10,795 nucleotides of DNA from an uncultured Ruminococcus sp. (lineage in GTDB: Bacteria; Bacillota; Clostridia; Oscillospirales; Ruminococcaceae), in assembly GCA_900554975.1 (NCBI GenBank), contig USJI01000011.1, forward strand, positions 1-10,795, written 5' to 3'. Position 1 is the first letter of the stretch, and each line of letters starts with the position of its first letter. The notes under the pieces are model-generated. The model saw nothing but the letters and a program-made list of their open reading frames with translations, was not told the origin of the DNA and ran no database searches. This document shows positions 1-7,536 of this stretch, one piece after another. The position numbers and the translations under genes are program-made.

Positions 1-260
1 ACACAGCTGAATACGGCGACTACATCACAGGCCCTAAGATCATCACAGAAGATACAAAGAAGGCTATGAAGCAGATCCTCAAGAACATTCAGGACGGTTC
101 ATTCGCTAAGGAATTCCTCCTCGATATGTCACCAGCAGGCGGACAGGCTCACTTCAGAGCTATGAGAAAGCTCGCTTCTGAACATCCGGCTGAAAAGGTT
201 GGCGAAGAAATCAGAAAGCTTTACAGCTGGAACGGCGAAGACAAGCTCATCAACAACTGA
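1..260 (+). CDS. ilvC: Ketol-acid reductoisomerase, C-terminal fragment (5' end outside window)
   Basis: This is the last 85 codons of ketol-acid reductoisomerase (acetohydroxyacid isomeroreductase). The enzyme is NAD(P)H- and Mg-dependent and converts 2-acetolactate or 2-aceto-2-hydroxybutanoate to the dihydroxy acids used by IlvD. The reading frame is open from base 3, before the first internal ATG at 66, so the gene enters from the left. The visible piece is the C-terminal helical (knotted) domain of the class I enzyme, recognised from [10 protein letters not shown] near its start and the later [19 protein letters not shown] stretch, followed by the usual short tail ending in a TGA stop at 258-260. 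The substrate-proximal residues of this domain look intact, but the Rossmann domain cannot be seen. It lies just upstream of ilvD, the next enzyme in the pathway, so the two are probably expressed together, although a separate promoter may lie in the gap. Confidence 0.96.
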   Translation, partial: TAEYGDYITGPKIITEDTKKAMKQILKNIQDGSFAKEFLLDMSPAGGQAHFRAMRKLASEHPAEKVGEEIRKLYSWNGEDKLINN

Positions 261-278
261 TAAAAATATAAAAATAAC

Positions 279-306
279 TTTTCAATAAAGTACTTTCCGA
301 TACAAT
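279..306 (+). promoter_or_regulatory. Candidate sigma-A promoter in the ilvC-ilvD gap
   Basis: A -35-like TTTTCA (279-284) and a -10-like TACAAT (301-306) are separated by 16 bases. The -10 matches the consensus at five of six positions and the -35 at four of six. Transcription would start near 312-314 and give a leader of about 110 bases before ilvD that contains the hairpins listed next. The call rests only on the motif match; the region is AT-rich, so chance matches are likely. Confidence 0.35.
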
Positions 307-319
307 TTAATAATCTTCT

Positions 320-387
320 CCGATTGTAAAACGTAATCGGACTGTACGTGCTTTGCTGCTTTCCTGATTTACACGTCGGGAAAGCAG
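320..387 (+). promoter_or_regulatory. Structured leader upstream of ilvD (candidate attenuator or weak terminator)
   Basis: Three complementary pairs can be read by eye. CCGATT (320-325) pairs with AATCGG (335-340) around a 9-base loop. CTGCTTTCC (356-364) pairs with GGAAAGCAG (379-387) around a 14-base loop and is followed by a U-rich run (388-398), which resembles a weak intrinsic terminator. ACGTG (346-350) can pair with CACGT (372-376); those arms interleave with the 356-387 hairpin, so they would either form a pseudoknot or exclude it. There is no T-box consensus here and no convincing leader peptide. It could end ilvC transcripts, attenuate ilvD, or both; the sequence does not decide. 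Confidence 0.4.
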
Positions 388-425
388 TTTGCATTTTCAA
401 ATAAAAATAAAGAGGTAAAAAAACA

Positions 426-2087
426 ATGGGTTGTAATTTTTATTGTGACGGAGTTGACAAAGCTCCTCAGCGTTCACTTTTCAATGCCCTTGGAATGACA
501 AAGGAAGAAATGAAGCGTCCTCTGGTCGGTATCGTTTCATCTTATAATGAAATAGTACCGGGACATATGAATATAGACAAGATAGTTGAAGCCGTTAAAA
601 TGGGCGTTGCCATGGGCGGCGGTACTCCTGTCGTATTCCCTGCTATCGCTGTCTGTGACGGTATCGCTATGGGTCATACAGGTATGAAATATTCTCTCGT
701 TACCCGTGACCTTATTGCTGATTCCACAGAATGTATGGCACTTGCTCATCATTTTGATGCTCTCGTTATGGTTCCGAACTGCGACAAAAACGTTCCGGGA
801 CTTTTAATGGCTGCGGCAAGAGTGAACGTTCCTACAATCTTTGTAAGCGGCGGCCCTATGCTTGCAGGTCATGTAAAGGGAAGCAAGACAAGTCTTTCAA
901 GTATGTTTGAAGCTGTAGGTTCATATACAGCCGGAACTATGACTCTTGAAGACGTTGAGGAATTTGAAAACAAGGCTTGTCCTACCTGCGGTTCATGTTC
1001 AGGTATGTACACAGCCAACTCCATGAACTGTCTGACAGAAGTTCTCGGTATGGGACTTCGTGGAAACGGAACTATTCCGGCAGTTTATTCAGAGAGAATC
1101 AAGCTTGCAAAACAGGCTGGTATGGCTGTTATGGAACTTGTCAGAAAGAATATCCGTCCGCTTGATATCATGACAGAAAAAGCTTTCCAGAACGCTCTTA
1201 CAGCTGATATGGCTCTGGGCTGTTCCACAAACAGTATGCTTCATCTTCCTGCTATCGCAAACGAATGCGGCATAAAGATAAATCTTGACATGGCAAACGA
1301 AATAAGTGCCAGAACTCCTAACCTCTGTCATCTTGCCCCTGCCGGTCACGCATATATGGAAGACCTGAATGAAGCAGGCGGCGTTTATGCTGTTCTCGGC
1401 GAACTTAACAAGAAGGGTCTTATCAACACAGATGTAATGACTGTAACAGGTCAGACGCTCGGCGAAAACATTAAGGGAGTTGTCAACAGAAATCACGACA
1501 TCATAAGACCGATTGAAGAACCATACAGCGAAACAGGCGGTATTGCGGTTCTCAGAGGCAACCTTGCTCCGGACAGATGCGTTGTAAAGAGAAGTGCCGT
1601 TGCTCCGGAAATGCTTAAACATTCAGGTCCTGCAAAGGTATTCAACAGTGAAGAAGAAGCTATTGAAGCTATCAGAGGCGGAAAGATTGTAAAGGGCGAT
1701 GTTGTTGTTATCCGTTACGAAGGTCCTGCCGGCGGTCCTGGAATGAGAGAGATGCTCTCCCCTACTTCTGCAATTGCGGGTATGGGACTTGACAAGGACG
1801 TTGCTCTTATCACAGACGGACGTTTCTCAGGTGCGACAAGAGGTGCAGCTATCGGTCACGTTTCACCAGAAGCTGTAAGCGGCGGAACTATCGCATACGT
1901 TCAGGACGGCGATATTATTTCAATTGATATTCCGAATTATTCAATCACTCTTGAAGTTTCTGACAAGGAACTTGAGGAAAGAAAGAAAAATACAAAAATA
2001 CTCAAAAAGGAACATATCACAGGCTATCTCAAGCGTTATGCTGCAATGGTTTCTTCAGCAGATAAGGGTGCTATTATAAACAAGTAA
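426..2087 (+). CDS. ilvD: Dihydroxy-acid dehydratase
   Basis: This is a full-length dihydroxy-acid dehydratase of 553 residues, normal for the IlvD/Edd family. It dehydrates 2,3-dihydroxy-isovalerate and 2,3-dihydroxy-3-methylvalerate to the 2-oxo acid precursors of valine (and leucine) and isoleucine, in the cytoplasm, using an Fe-S cluster and Mg. Visible signatures are PNCDKNVPG at about 117-125 with Cys119, CPTCGSC at 185-191 with Cys185/188/191, [11 protein letters not shown] at 430-440 and [10 protein letters not shown] at 464-473. Where [2Fe-2S] enzymes carry an extra cysteine after the SxNE.xP segment, this protein has VPGH (44-47) as in the E. coli-type enzyme. That suggests the oxygen-sensitive [4Fe-4S] form, which would fit an anaerobe (inference). 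AGAGG at 411-415 lies 10 bases before the ATG. The gene sits between ilvC and the leu genes. Confidence 0.97.
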   Translation: MGCNFYCDGVDKAPQRSLFNALGMTKEEMKRPLVGIVSSYNEIVPGHMNIDKIVEAVKMGVAMGGGTPVVFPAIAVCDGIAMGHTGMKYSLVTRDLIADSTECMALAHHFDALVMVPNCDKNVPGLLMAAARVNVPTIFVSGGPMLAGHVKGSKTSLSSMFEAVGSYTAGTMTLEDVEEFENKACPTCGSCSGMYTANSMNCLTEVLGMGLRGNGTIPAVYSERIKLAKQAGMAVMELVRKNIRPLDIMTEKAFQNALTADMALGCSTNSMLHLPAIANECGIKINLDMANEISARTPNLCHLAPAGHAYMEDLNEAGGVYAVLGELNKKGLINTDVMTVTGQTLGENIKGVVNRNHDIIRPIEEPYSETGGIAVLRGNLAPDRCVVKRSAVAPEMLKHSGPAKVFNSEEEAIEAIRGGKIVKGDVVVIRYEGPAGGPGMREMLSPTSAIAGMGLDKDVALITDGRFSGATRGAAIGHVSPEAVSGGTIAYVQDGDIISIDIPNYSITLEVSDKELEERKKNTKILKKEHITGYLKRYAAMVSSADKGAIINK

Positions 2088-2089
2088 TT

Positions 2090-2473
2090 ATGGGAACTGT
2101 ATTCTGGTTTATCGCAGCAGTTATATCACTTGTTCTGGGATTGTTCTACAAAAAATCCCATGGTGAAATGTCGGATATAATTGTTTCGGACGGAGAAATA
2201 ATCCGTATTGACGCTGAGAAAAAAGAAATTATCGTAAGATACACTGTCGGCGGCAGAACAACTGATTTCAAAGCCAATGAAAATTATGACGATTTCTCAA
2301 AGCTGAAAATCGGACAGAAAGTTTTGGTTTCCTCAAAAAAGAACGCTCCGGAAGTTCCGCTTGCTGTCCTGTACAATATGAAGGCAAAAGACCGTTCTTT
2401 GAAAGGCTCACAAAATGCAGCATTTATAATATCGGCTGTCTGCTTTGTTATGGGAATTGTTTCGGTTATCTGA
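2090..2473 (+). CDS. Two-pass membrane protein resembling DUF3592
   Basis: This small protein of 127 residues has a hydrophobic segment at each end (about 4-20 and 109-126). Between them is a soluble, beta-rich domain of roughly 85 residues containing VRYTVGGRTTDF (49-60) and KIGQKVLV (73-80). Two terminal membrane helices flanking such a domain are characteristic of the DUF3592 group, whose function is unknown; membership is inferred from layout and these short motifs. The ATG follows the ilvD stop after only two bases and has no clear ribosome binding site, so translation is probably coupled to ilvD. No BCAA function can be assigned. TM2 might instead act as a C-terminal anchor, and the side of the membrane the loop faces is not determined here. 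Confidence 0.75.
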   Translation: MGTVFWFIAAVISLVLGLFYKKSHGEMSDIIVSDGEIIRIDAEKKEIIVRYTVGGRTTDFKANENYDDFSKLKIGQKVLVSSKKNAPEVPLAVLYNMKAKDRSLKGSQNAAFIISAVCFVMGIVSVI

Positions 2474-2491
2474 GATATGCCGGAGTTGTCA

Positions 2492-2498
2492 AAGGAAG
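2492..2498 (+). promoter_or_regulatory. Ribosome binding site fixing the 2508 start
   Basis: AAGGAAG lies 9 bases before the ATG at 2508. The longer open frame from 2445 would overlap the preceding gene by 29 bases and has no ribosome binding site, so 2508 is the better start. Confidence 0.7.
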
Positions 2499-2507
2499 TG
2501 TGACATA

Positions 2508-2852
2508 ATGAAAGTATTTGACAGTATATTACCCTTGAATATAGATTGGGAAGAAATATGTGAGTTTTTTAATAGCAATAGTTTCAGAGGAGAGATTATA
2601 TCTGAAAACTGGAAGTCACATACTGTTTTCAAAACCTTTCCTCTTTCAGAAAAATCCATGAAAGTACTGGTATGTTTGCACAACGATTTATATAAATGTT
2701 ATCATAATGTTTTTGTAAAGCATGAAGACGGTACTGAAGACAGGACTGGAGAATACAGGTTGCTTCGAGAATCCCTGTTTTCAAAATACGGAAACATTTC
2801 AGATAATGTTTTACAAAGAATATATTCAGATTATCTGATAAGTGACAGATAG
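2508..2852 (+). CDS. Hypothetical protein, unrecognised, AT-rich
   Basis: This predicted soluble protein of 114 residues is not one I recognise. It starts MKVFDSILPLNIDWEEI and has no signal peptide or membrane segment. It is rich in aromatic and charged residues, with a central strand-like VLVCLHND and a C-terminal part that looks helical (EYRLLRESLFSKYG, then VLQRIYSDYL). Base composition differs from the flanking genes: by hand count 2521-2580 has 16 G+C of 60 and 2581-2640 has 21 of 60, whereas the surrounding biosynthetic genes look much richer. Together with the lack of a biosynthetic motif this suggests a recently acquired or fast-evolving gene. It may share a transcript with its neighbours; the 34-base gap upstream and 61-base gap downstream show no terminator. 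Confidence 0.7.
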   Translation: MKVFDSILPLNIDWEEICEFFNSNSFRGEIISENWKSHTVFKTFPLSEKSMKVLVCLHNDLYKCYHNVFVKHEDGTEDRTGEYRLLRESLFSKYGNISDNVLQRIYSDYLISDR

Positions 2853-2913
2853 GCACTTAAGTTATTAATCCATTGAAATTAAGGGAAACACCGCATAAGG
2901 AAAGGTACACAGC

Positions 2914-3396
2914 ATGAACAAAGCAGAAACATATCAGTTTCTGACAGAACACGGTATCTGTTATGAAGTTACTGAACACAAAGCAGTATTCAACATGGAA
3001 GAACTTGACTCTGTTGAACTTCCGTACCCTGAACTTGATGCAAAAAATCTTTTTGTCCGTGACGACAAGAAGAAAAATTACTACCTTATAACTGTAAAGG
3101 GCGACAAAAGAGTCAATCTTAAAGAATTCCGGAAAGCACATGGTCTGAGAAATCTTTCCTTTGCCTCTCCGGAAGATCTTATGTCTATTATGGGACTGAC
3201 TCCCGGTTCAGTTACTCCGCTTGGTCTTTTGAATGACAAAGAACATAAAGTCCGCTTTTATCTGGACGCTGACTTCACAGACAGCCTTATGGGCATACAC
3301 CCGAATGAAAACACAGCAACTGTCTGGATAAAATCAGCTGACCTTGTCCGCATTATAAAAGAACACGGAAACGAAGTTGAAACAGTTCAGATATGA
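2914..3396 (+). CDS. YbaK/ProX-family aminoacyl-tRNA deacylase (prolyl-tRNA editing domain)
   Basis: This free-standing editing-domain protein has 160 residues, the usual size for the ProX/YbaK/ProXp-ala group. Members hydrolyse mischarged tRNAs, mostly Ala-tRNA-Pro or Cys-tRNA-Pro, acting in trans to prolyl-tRNA synthetase. The sequence shows KNLFVRDDKKKNYYLI at 44-59, where Lys44 sits at the position of the conserved catalytic lysine; GSVTPLGLLND at 98-108; and GIHPNENTATV at 127-137, all landmarks of the fold. The GSVTP-then-HPxxNTATV pattern is closest to the ProXp-ala/PrdX side of the family, but the mischarged substrate cannot be settled from sequence. AAGGAAAGG at 2897-2905 precedes the ATG by 8 bases. 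It lies among BCAA genes with no pathway link that I can see, perhaps just carried on the same transcript. Confidence 0.88.
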   Translation: MNKAETYQFLTEHGICYEVTEHKAVFNMEELDSVELPYPELDAKNLFVRDDKKKNYYLITVKGDKRVNLKEFRKAHGLRNLSFASPEDLMSIMGLTPGSVTPLGLLNDKEHKVRFYLDADFTDSLMGIHPNENTATVWIKSADLVRIIKEHGNEVETVQI

Positions 3397-3435
3397 ACAC
3401 AGTTAAAAAATAAGAATCTGAAAGGAATGATATAA

Positions 3436-4698
3436 ATGGGCATGACAATGACGCAGAAAATTCTTGCGGCTCATGCTGGACTTGAAAAGGTTGACGCAGG
3501 ACAGCTTATCCTCGTAAATCTCGATTTAGTCCTCGGCAACGATATTACCTCCCCTGTTGCCATAAAGGAATTCAACAAGCTTGGTGCTGATAATGTCTTT
3601 GACAAGGACAAGGTAACAATGGTTATGGACCACTTTGCTCCGAACAAGGATATCAAAGCTGCTGAGCAGTGTAAAATGTGCCGTGATTTCTGCGGTGAAA
3701 AGGAAGTTACAAACTTTTTTGACGTAGGTCAGATGGGTATTGAACACGCTCTCCTTCCTGAAAAAGGACTTGTTGTTTCAGGCGATGCTGTTATCGGTGC
3801 GGACTCACACACTTGTACATACGGTGCACTCGGTGCATTCTCAACAGGTGTAGGCTCAACAGATATGGCTTGCGGAATGGCAACAGGAAAGGCCTGGTTC
3901 AAAGTTCCGTCAGCAATAAAGTTTGAACTCAAAGGAAAACTCAACAAGTATGTAACAGGCAAGGACGTTATCCTTCATATTATCGGAATGATTGGCGTTG
4001 ACGGTGCTCTTTACCGTTCAATGGAATTTACAGGTGAAGGTCTGCACTCACTTTCAGTAAGCGACAGACTCTGTATGGCTAACATGGCTATTGAAGCCGG
4101 TGCGAAAAACGGTATTTTTGAAGTTGATGACAAGACAATTGAATATGTAAAGGAACACAGCAACAGAGAGCCTGTTGTTTACAAGGCTGATGATGATGCG
4201 GTTTATGACGAAACATATGTTATCGACCTGAGTGAAATCAAGCCGACTGTTTCTTTCCCTCACCTTCCTGAAAACACACATACCGTTGACGAAATAGACG
4301 ATATCAAAATAGATCAGGTTGTTATCGGTTCATGTACAAACGGCAGACTTGAAGATCTTCAGATAGCGGCTGAAATCTTAAAGGGCAGAAAGGTTGCAAA
4401 GAATGTAAGAACAATAATCATTCCTGCAACACAGAAAATCTATCTTGAAGCTATGGAACAGGGACTTCTGAAAATATTTATCGAAGCCGGTGCAGTTGTT
4501 TCAACTCCGACCTGCGGTCCTTGTCTTGGCGGCTACATGGGTATTCTTGCCAAGGGTGAAAGAGCTGTTGCCACAACCAACAGAAACTTTGTCGGAAGAA
4601 TGGGTCATGTTGAATCAGAAGTTTATCTCGCAAGCCCTGCTGTTGCGGCTGCATCTGCAATAACAGGAAAGATTTCCGCTCCTGAGGAGGTGCTGTAA
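3436..4698 (+). CDS. leuC: 3-isopropylmalate dehydratase, large subunit
   Basis: This is the catalytic large subunit (420 residues) of isopropylmalate isomerase, which with LeuD interconverts 2- and 3-isopropylmalate in leucine synthesis through an aconitase-type [4Fe-4S] cluster. Cluster ligands are Cys300 in [10 protein letters not shown] and Cys360 and Cys363 in CGPCLGG; the substrate-binding [15 protein letters not shown] is at 121-135. The length is that of the short archaeal/clostridial LeuC type rather than the roughly 465-residue E. coli form, matching the separate short LeuD. An additional Cys-rich patch, CKMCRDFC (79-86), lies outside the catalytic cluster motifs. AAGGA (3422-3426) is 9 bases before the ATG; the in-frame ATG at 3442 is possible but worse spaced. 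Homoaconitase is an alternative for this subfamily, but adjacent leuD and leuB make the leucine role the clear choice. Confidence 0.95.
   Translation: MGMTMTQKILAAHAGLEKVDAGQLILVNLDLVLGNDITSPVAIKEFNKLGADNVFDKDKVTMVMDHFAPNKDIKAAEQCKMCRDFCGEKEVTNFFDVGQMGIEHALLPEKGLVVSGDAVIGADSHTCTYGALGAFSTGVGSTDMACGMATGKAWFKVPSAIKFELKGKLNKYVTGKDVILHIIGMIGVDGALYRSMEFTGEGLHSLSVSDRLCMANMAIEAGAKNGIFEVDDKTIEYVKEHSNREPVVYKADDDAVYDETYVIDLSEIKPTVSFPHLPENTHTVDEIDDIKIDQVVIGSCTNGRLEDLQIAAEILKGRKVAKNVRTIIIPATQKIYLEAMEQGLLKIFIEAGAVVSTPTCGPCLGGYMGILAKGERAVATTNRNFVGRMGHVESEVYLASPAVAAASAITGKISAPEEVL
4684..4692 (+). promoter_or_regulatory. leuD ribosome binding site inside the leuC coding end
   Basis: GAGGAGGTG, a strong Shine-Dalgarno, is read as the Glu-Glu-Val just before the last Leu codon of leuC. 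It lies 9 bases before the leuD ATG, so translation of the two subunits is probably coupled. Confidence 0.85.
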
Positions 4699-4701
4699 GT
4701 C

Positions 4702-5196
4702 ATGAAATTTGAAGGAACAGTTATAAAATACGGCGACAACGTTGATACAGACGTTATAATCCCTGCAAGATACTTAAACACAAGCGACAAGAAGGAACTT
4801 GCATCGCACTGCATGGAAGACCTCGACAATACATTTGCCGGACGTGTAAAGAAAGGCGACATCATGGTTGCCGGATTCAACTTCGGCTGCGGTTCTTCCC
4901 GTGAACACGCTCCTATCGCTATCAAGGAAAGCGGTATTTCCCTGGTAATAGCAAAAAGCTTTGCAAGAATTTTCTACAGAAATTCAATCAATATCGGTCT
5001 TGCAATTTTAGAATGTCCTGAAGCTGTTGACGCTATTGCAGAAGGTCACACAGTTGAGGCTGACCTTGACAAGGGAATTATCACAGACAAGACAACAGGT
5101 CAGGAATTCAGAACAGAACCGTTCCCTGAATTCATTCAGTCAATCATTACAAACGGCGGTCTTGTTGAATCAATCAAAAACGGAAGCTTTAAATAA
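4702..5196 (+). CDS. leuD: 3-isopropylmalate dehydratase, small subunit
   Basis: This small 'swivel' subunit of isopropylmalate isomerase (164 residues) is the short clostridial/archaeal type and forms the heteromer with LeuC. Recognisable parts are [15 protein letters not shown] at 11-25, with the specificity-loop region around YLNTS (24-28); [12 protein letters not shown] at 60-71; and [14 protein letters not shown] at 87-100. All are hallmark segments of this subunit. It begins three bases after the leuC stop and uses the strong ribosome binding site within leuC, consistent with balanced production of both subunits. A 31-base gap follows before leuB. Confidence 0.95.
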   Translation: MKFEGTVIKYGDNVDTDVIIPARYLNTSDKKELASHCMEDLDNTFAGRVKKGDIMVAGFNFGCGSSREHAPIAIKESGISLVIAKSFARIFYRNSINIGLAILECPEAVDAIAEGHTVEADLDKGIITDKTTGQEFRTEPFPEFIQSIITNGGLVESIKNGSFK

Positions 5197-5211
5197 TCAG
5201 AGGCTTCAAAT

Positions 5212-5217
5212 AAGGAG
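5212..5217 (+). promoter_or_regulatory. leuB ribosome binding site
   Basis: AAGGAG lies 10 bases before the ATG at 5228. It decides this start over the longer in-frame opening at 5027, which would run through the second half of leuD in another frame. Confidence 0.85.
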
Positions 5218-5227
5218 AATACGCAAT

Positions 5228-6301
5228 ATGGAATTTAATATAGCTTTGCTCAGAGGCGACGGAATCGGCCCTGAGATTGTTGACAGTGCAGTTGAAGTAC
5301 TCAAAAAGACAGCTGAAAAGTTCGGTCACAAGTTCAATTTCACACCTTATCTTATAGGCGGTGCGGCTATTGACGCAACAGGCAAGCCTCTCCCTGAAGA
5401 AACTGTTGAAGGCTGTCTTGCAAGCGACAGCGTTCTGCTCGGTGCAGTCGGCGGCCCTAAGTGGGATACACTCCCTGGTGACCAGCGTCCTGAAAAGGCA
5501 CTTCTCGGAATCCGCTCCGCTCTCGGTCTTTTCACAAATCTTCGTCCTGCCAAGCTTTACAAGGCTCTCAAGGACTCCTGTCCGCTTCGCCCTGACATCG
5601 TTGCAAACGGCTTTGACCTTATGATGGTAAGAGAACTCACAGGCGGCATCTACTTCGGCGAAAGAGGCAGACGTGAAGGAAAATACGGCGAGGAAGCCTA
5701 TGATACAGAATGTTACAGCAAAATGGAAATTGAACGTATCGCAAAGGTTGCCTTTGAAACAGCAAGAAAGAGAAACAAGAACGTTATCAGCATAGACAAG
5801 GCAAACGTTCTTGAAAGCTCACGTCTCTGGAGAGCAACAGTTCATGAAATCGCTGAAAGCTATCCTGACGTAAAATGCACAGATATGCTCGTTGACAATG
5901 CGGCTATGCAGCTTGTTAAAAACCCTGCACAGTTTGACGTTGTTGTAACATCAAATATGTTCGGTGACATTCTCTCTGATGAATCCTCACAGATAACAGG
6001 TTCTATCGGTATGCTTCCTTCTGCATCACTCGGCTCAACAAAACGTGGTATGTACGAACCTATACATGGTTCAGCTCCTGACATTGCAGGACAGAACAAG
6101 GCAAACCCGATTGCAACTATCCTTTCAGCATCTATGATGCTCAGATATTCATTTGATCTCGACAAGGAAGCTGATGCTATTGACGCTGCTGTTGACAAGT
6201 TCCTTGAACTCGGATACAGAACAGCTGACCTTGCAGGAAATACAGGAGTAACTCCGCTCTCAACAACAGAGGTTACTGCAAAAATTCTGGAGCTTCTCTG
6301 A
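5228..6301 (+). CDS. leuB: 3-isopropylmalate dehydrogenase
   Basis: This is an NAD-dependent oxidative decarboxylase of 357 residues, the normal bacterial length. It turns 3-isopropylmalate into 2-isopropyl-3-oxosuccinate, which loses CO2 to give 2-oxoisocaproate, the last leucine intermediate before transamination. The sequence starts [17 protein letters not shown] as expected. Residues at the known positions are all present: substrate arginines Arg96, Arg106 and Arg135, catalytic Tyr142 and Lys191, and metal ligands Asp223, Asp247 and Asp251 (in [12 protein letters not shown]). [14 protein letters not shown] at 281-294 keeps Asp285, the residue linked to NAD rather than NADP use in this family. 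Nothing appears degraded. The gene follows leuCD and is followed after 18 bases by an ATPase gene, suggesting one transcript. Confidence 0.96.
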   Translation: MEFNIALLRGDGIGPEIVDSAVEVLKKTAEKFGHKFNFTPYLIGGAAIDATGKPLPEETVEGCLASDSVLLGAVGGPKWDTLPGDQRPEKALLGIRSALGLFTNLRPAKLYKALKDSCPLRPDIVANGFDLMMVRELTGGIYFGERGRREGKYGEEAYDTECYSKMEIERIAKVAFETARKRNKNVISIDKANVLESSRLWRATVHEIAESYPDVKCTDMLVDNAAMQLVKNPAQFDVVVTSNMFGDILSDESSQITGSIGMLPSASLGSTKRGMYEPIHGSAPDIAGQNKANPIATILSASMMLRYSFDLDKEADAIDAAVDKFLELGYRTADLAGNTGVTPLSTTEVTAKILELL

Positions 6302-6319
6302 TAAAAGGGGCGTTTTAAC

Positions 6320-7513
6320 GTGAATAATTATTTACAGGAACTCAACTACCGGCTCAGCTCTCTGGTAATTTTCAGAGATGTTATGAGCTGCCGCACAATC
6401 CAGAGCCTTGAAAGACTTTTTGAAAGCTTTGAGGATAATGACACTTTAAAGCAGATAAAGGCTTATTCAGACTTTGTTTCAAATCTTTACCGTCATCACA
6501 ATGACCTCAGTTCTTATATTCTCACTCTTATTTTAGAGGACGAAAACATCTACATGATAAGAACTGCACACAGGCTTGAAATAAGCCGGAAAATGGAAGA
6601 ATGCCTTTACAGTGAGCTTGAATCCCTCCAGATGATAGCAAACATGACCTCTTCCCTGGTAAAGAAGGAAATAGCCTATGACGGTTTTCTGCCGGACTGG
6701 GACAATACTCCTTACGATTTCAAAAAGGAATACAGGGAACGAATCGAGAATATCGACAAGTTCGGATACGGAATTTATGCTAAATACTATATGTTCATAG
6801 TAAAGGACAGCAAAATCGTTCCGGTAAAATATCCTGATGAAGTAAAGCTTTCTGAGCTTATCGGCTACAAGCGTCAGCGTCAGCTGATAATCGACAACAC
6901 TCTTGCACTTATCCATGGCAAGCCTGCATCAAACGTTCTTTTAAGCGGTGACGCAGGAACAGGCAAGTCCTCATCAGTCAAGGCAATTGCCAACGAATTC
7001 AGAGATCAGGGTCTGAGAATTATCGAAATCAGAAAAGACCAGCTTCGTGACATACCTGTTATAATAGACAGTTTAAGCAAGAATCCGCTTAAATTCATTC
7101 TGTTTATTGACGACCTTTCGTTTGCAAAGGACGATGACAACTTCGGTGCACTCAAAGCTATCCTTGAAGGTTCAGTGTCTGCAAGAGCAAATAACATTGT
7201 CATTTACGCAACAAGCAACAGACGTCACCTCGTCAAGGAATCATTCTCTGACAGAGAAGGCGACGATGTTCACCGCAACGATACTGTTCAGGAACTCATT
7301 TCGCTTTCAGAGCGTTTTGGTCTTAGCATCACATTCTCAAAACCGAACAAGGACGAATATCTCGACATAGTCAGAGGTCTGGCAAAACTCCGCGGACTCG
7401 ATATGCCTGAAGAAGAACTTGAAAAAGAAGCAGAACGCTATGCTGTCGGACGAAGCGGACGTTCTGCAAGGGCGGCAAAGCAGTTTATTGATAAAATGCT
7501 TTCTTCCCGATAA
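6320..7513 (+). CDS. DUF815-type P-loop (AAA-like) ATPase
   Basis: This predicted cytoplasmic ATP-binding protein of 397 residues has a non-catalytic, largely helical N-terminal half (about 1-175) and a C-terminal AAA-like module. The Walker A motif GDAGTGKS is at 210-217 in LLSGDAGTGKSSSVKAIAN, Walker B is FILFIDD at 259-265, and a sensor-1-like ATSN ends at Asn300. The run VKESFSDREGDDVHRNDTVQE (starting near 305) and the following SLSERFGLSI are characteristic of the DUF815 family, whose function is not established. The start is a GTG preceded by AAAGGGG (6304-6310) with 9-base spacing. It begins 18 bases after leuB with no terminator between, so it probably shares the leucine transcript, though no BCAA role is known. 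The 3' end may carry the promoter for the ilvA leader. Confidence 0.85.
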   Translation: MNNYLQELNYRLSSLVIFRDVMSCRTIQSLERLFESFEDNDTLKQIKAYSDFVSNLYRHHNDLSSYILTLILEDENIYMIRTAHRLEISRKMEECLYSELESLQMIANMTSSLVKKEIAYDGFLPDWDNTPYDFKKEYRERIENIDKFGYGIYAKYYMFIVKDSKIVPVKYPDEVKLSELIGYKRQRQLIIDNTLALIHGKPASNVLLSGDAGTGKSSSVKAIANEFRDQGLRIIEIRKDQLRDIPVIIDSLSKNPLKFILFIDDLSFAKDDDNFGALKAILEGSVSARANNIVIYATSNRRHLVKESFSDREGDDVHRNDTVQELISLSERFGLSITFSKPNKDEYLDIVRGLAKLRGLDMPEEELEKEAERYAVGRSGRSARAAKQFIDKMLSSR

Positions 7514-7536
7514 ATCTAAAAATACTTGTTTAAATG

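Noticed and set aside
348..404. GTG-started 18-codon frame in the ilvD leader as an attenuation leader peptide
   Set aside because: No ribosome binding site, and no run of Leu, Ile or Val codons that would sense BCAA supply.
260..425. T-box in the ilvC-ilvD gap
   Set aside because: No TGGNA bulge sequence, no kink-turn or AGAGAGCC-type element, and too short for Stem I plus antiterminator.
1089..1622. 177-codon open frame antisense to ilvD
   Set aside because: It lies fully inside a well-conserved gene, has no supporting ribosome binding site or recognisable motif, and is Cys/Phe/Ser-rich like a typical reverse shadow.
2445..2507. Upstream start for the 114-residue hypothetical protein
   Set aside because: It overlaps the preceding gene and lacks a ribosome binding site, whereas 2508 has AAGGAAG at good spacing.
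5027..5227. N-terminal extension of LeuB from 5027
   Set aside because: It would overlap leuD and adds low-complexity Gln/Leu/Arg-rich residues absent from the family; the ATG at 5228 with AAGGAG gives the normal N terminus.
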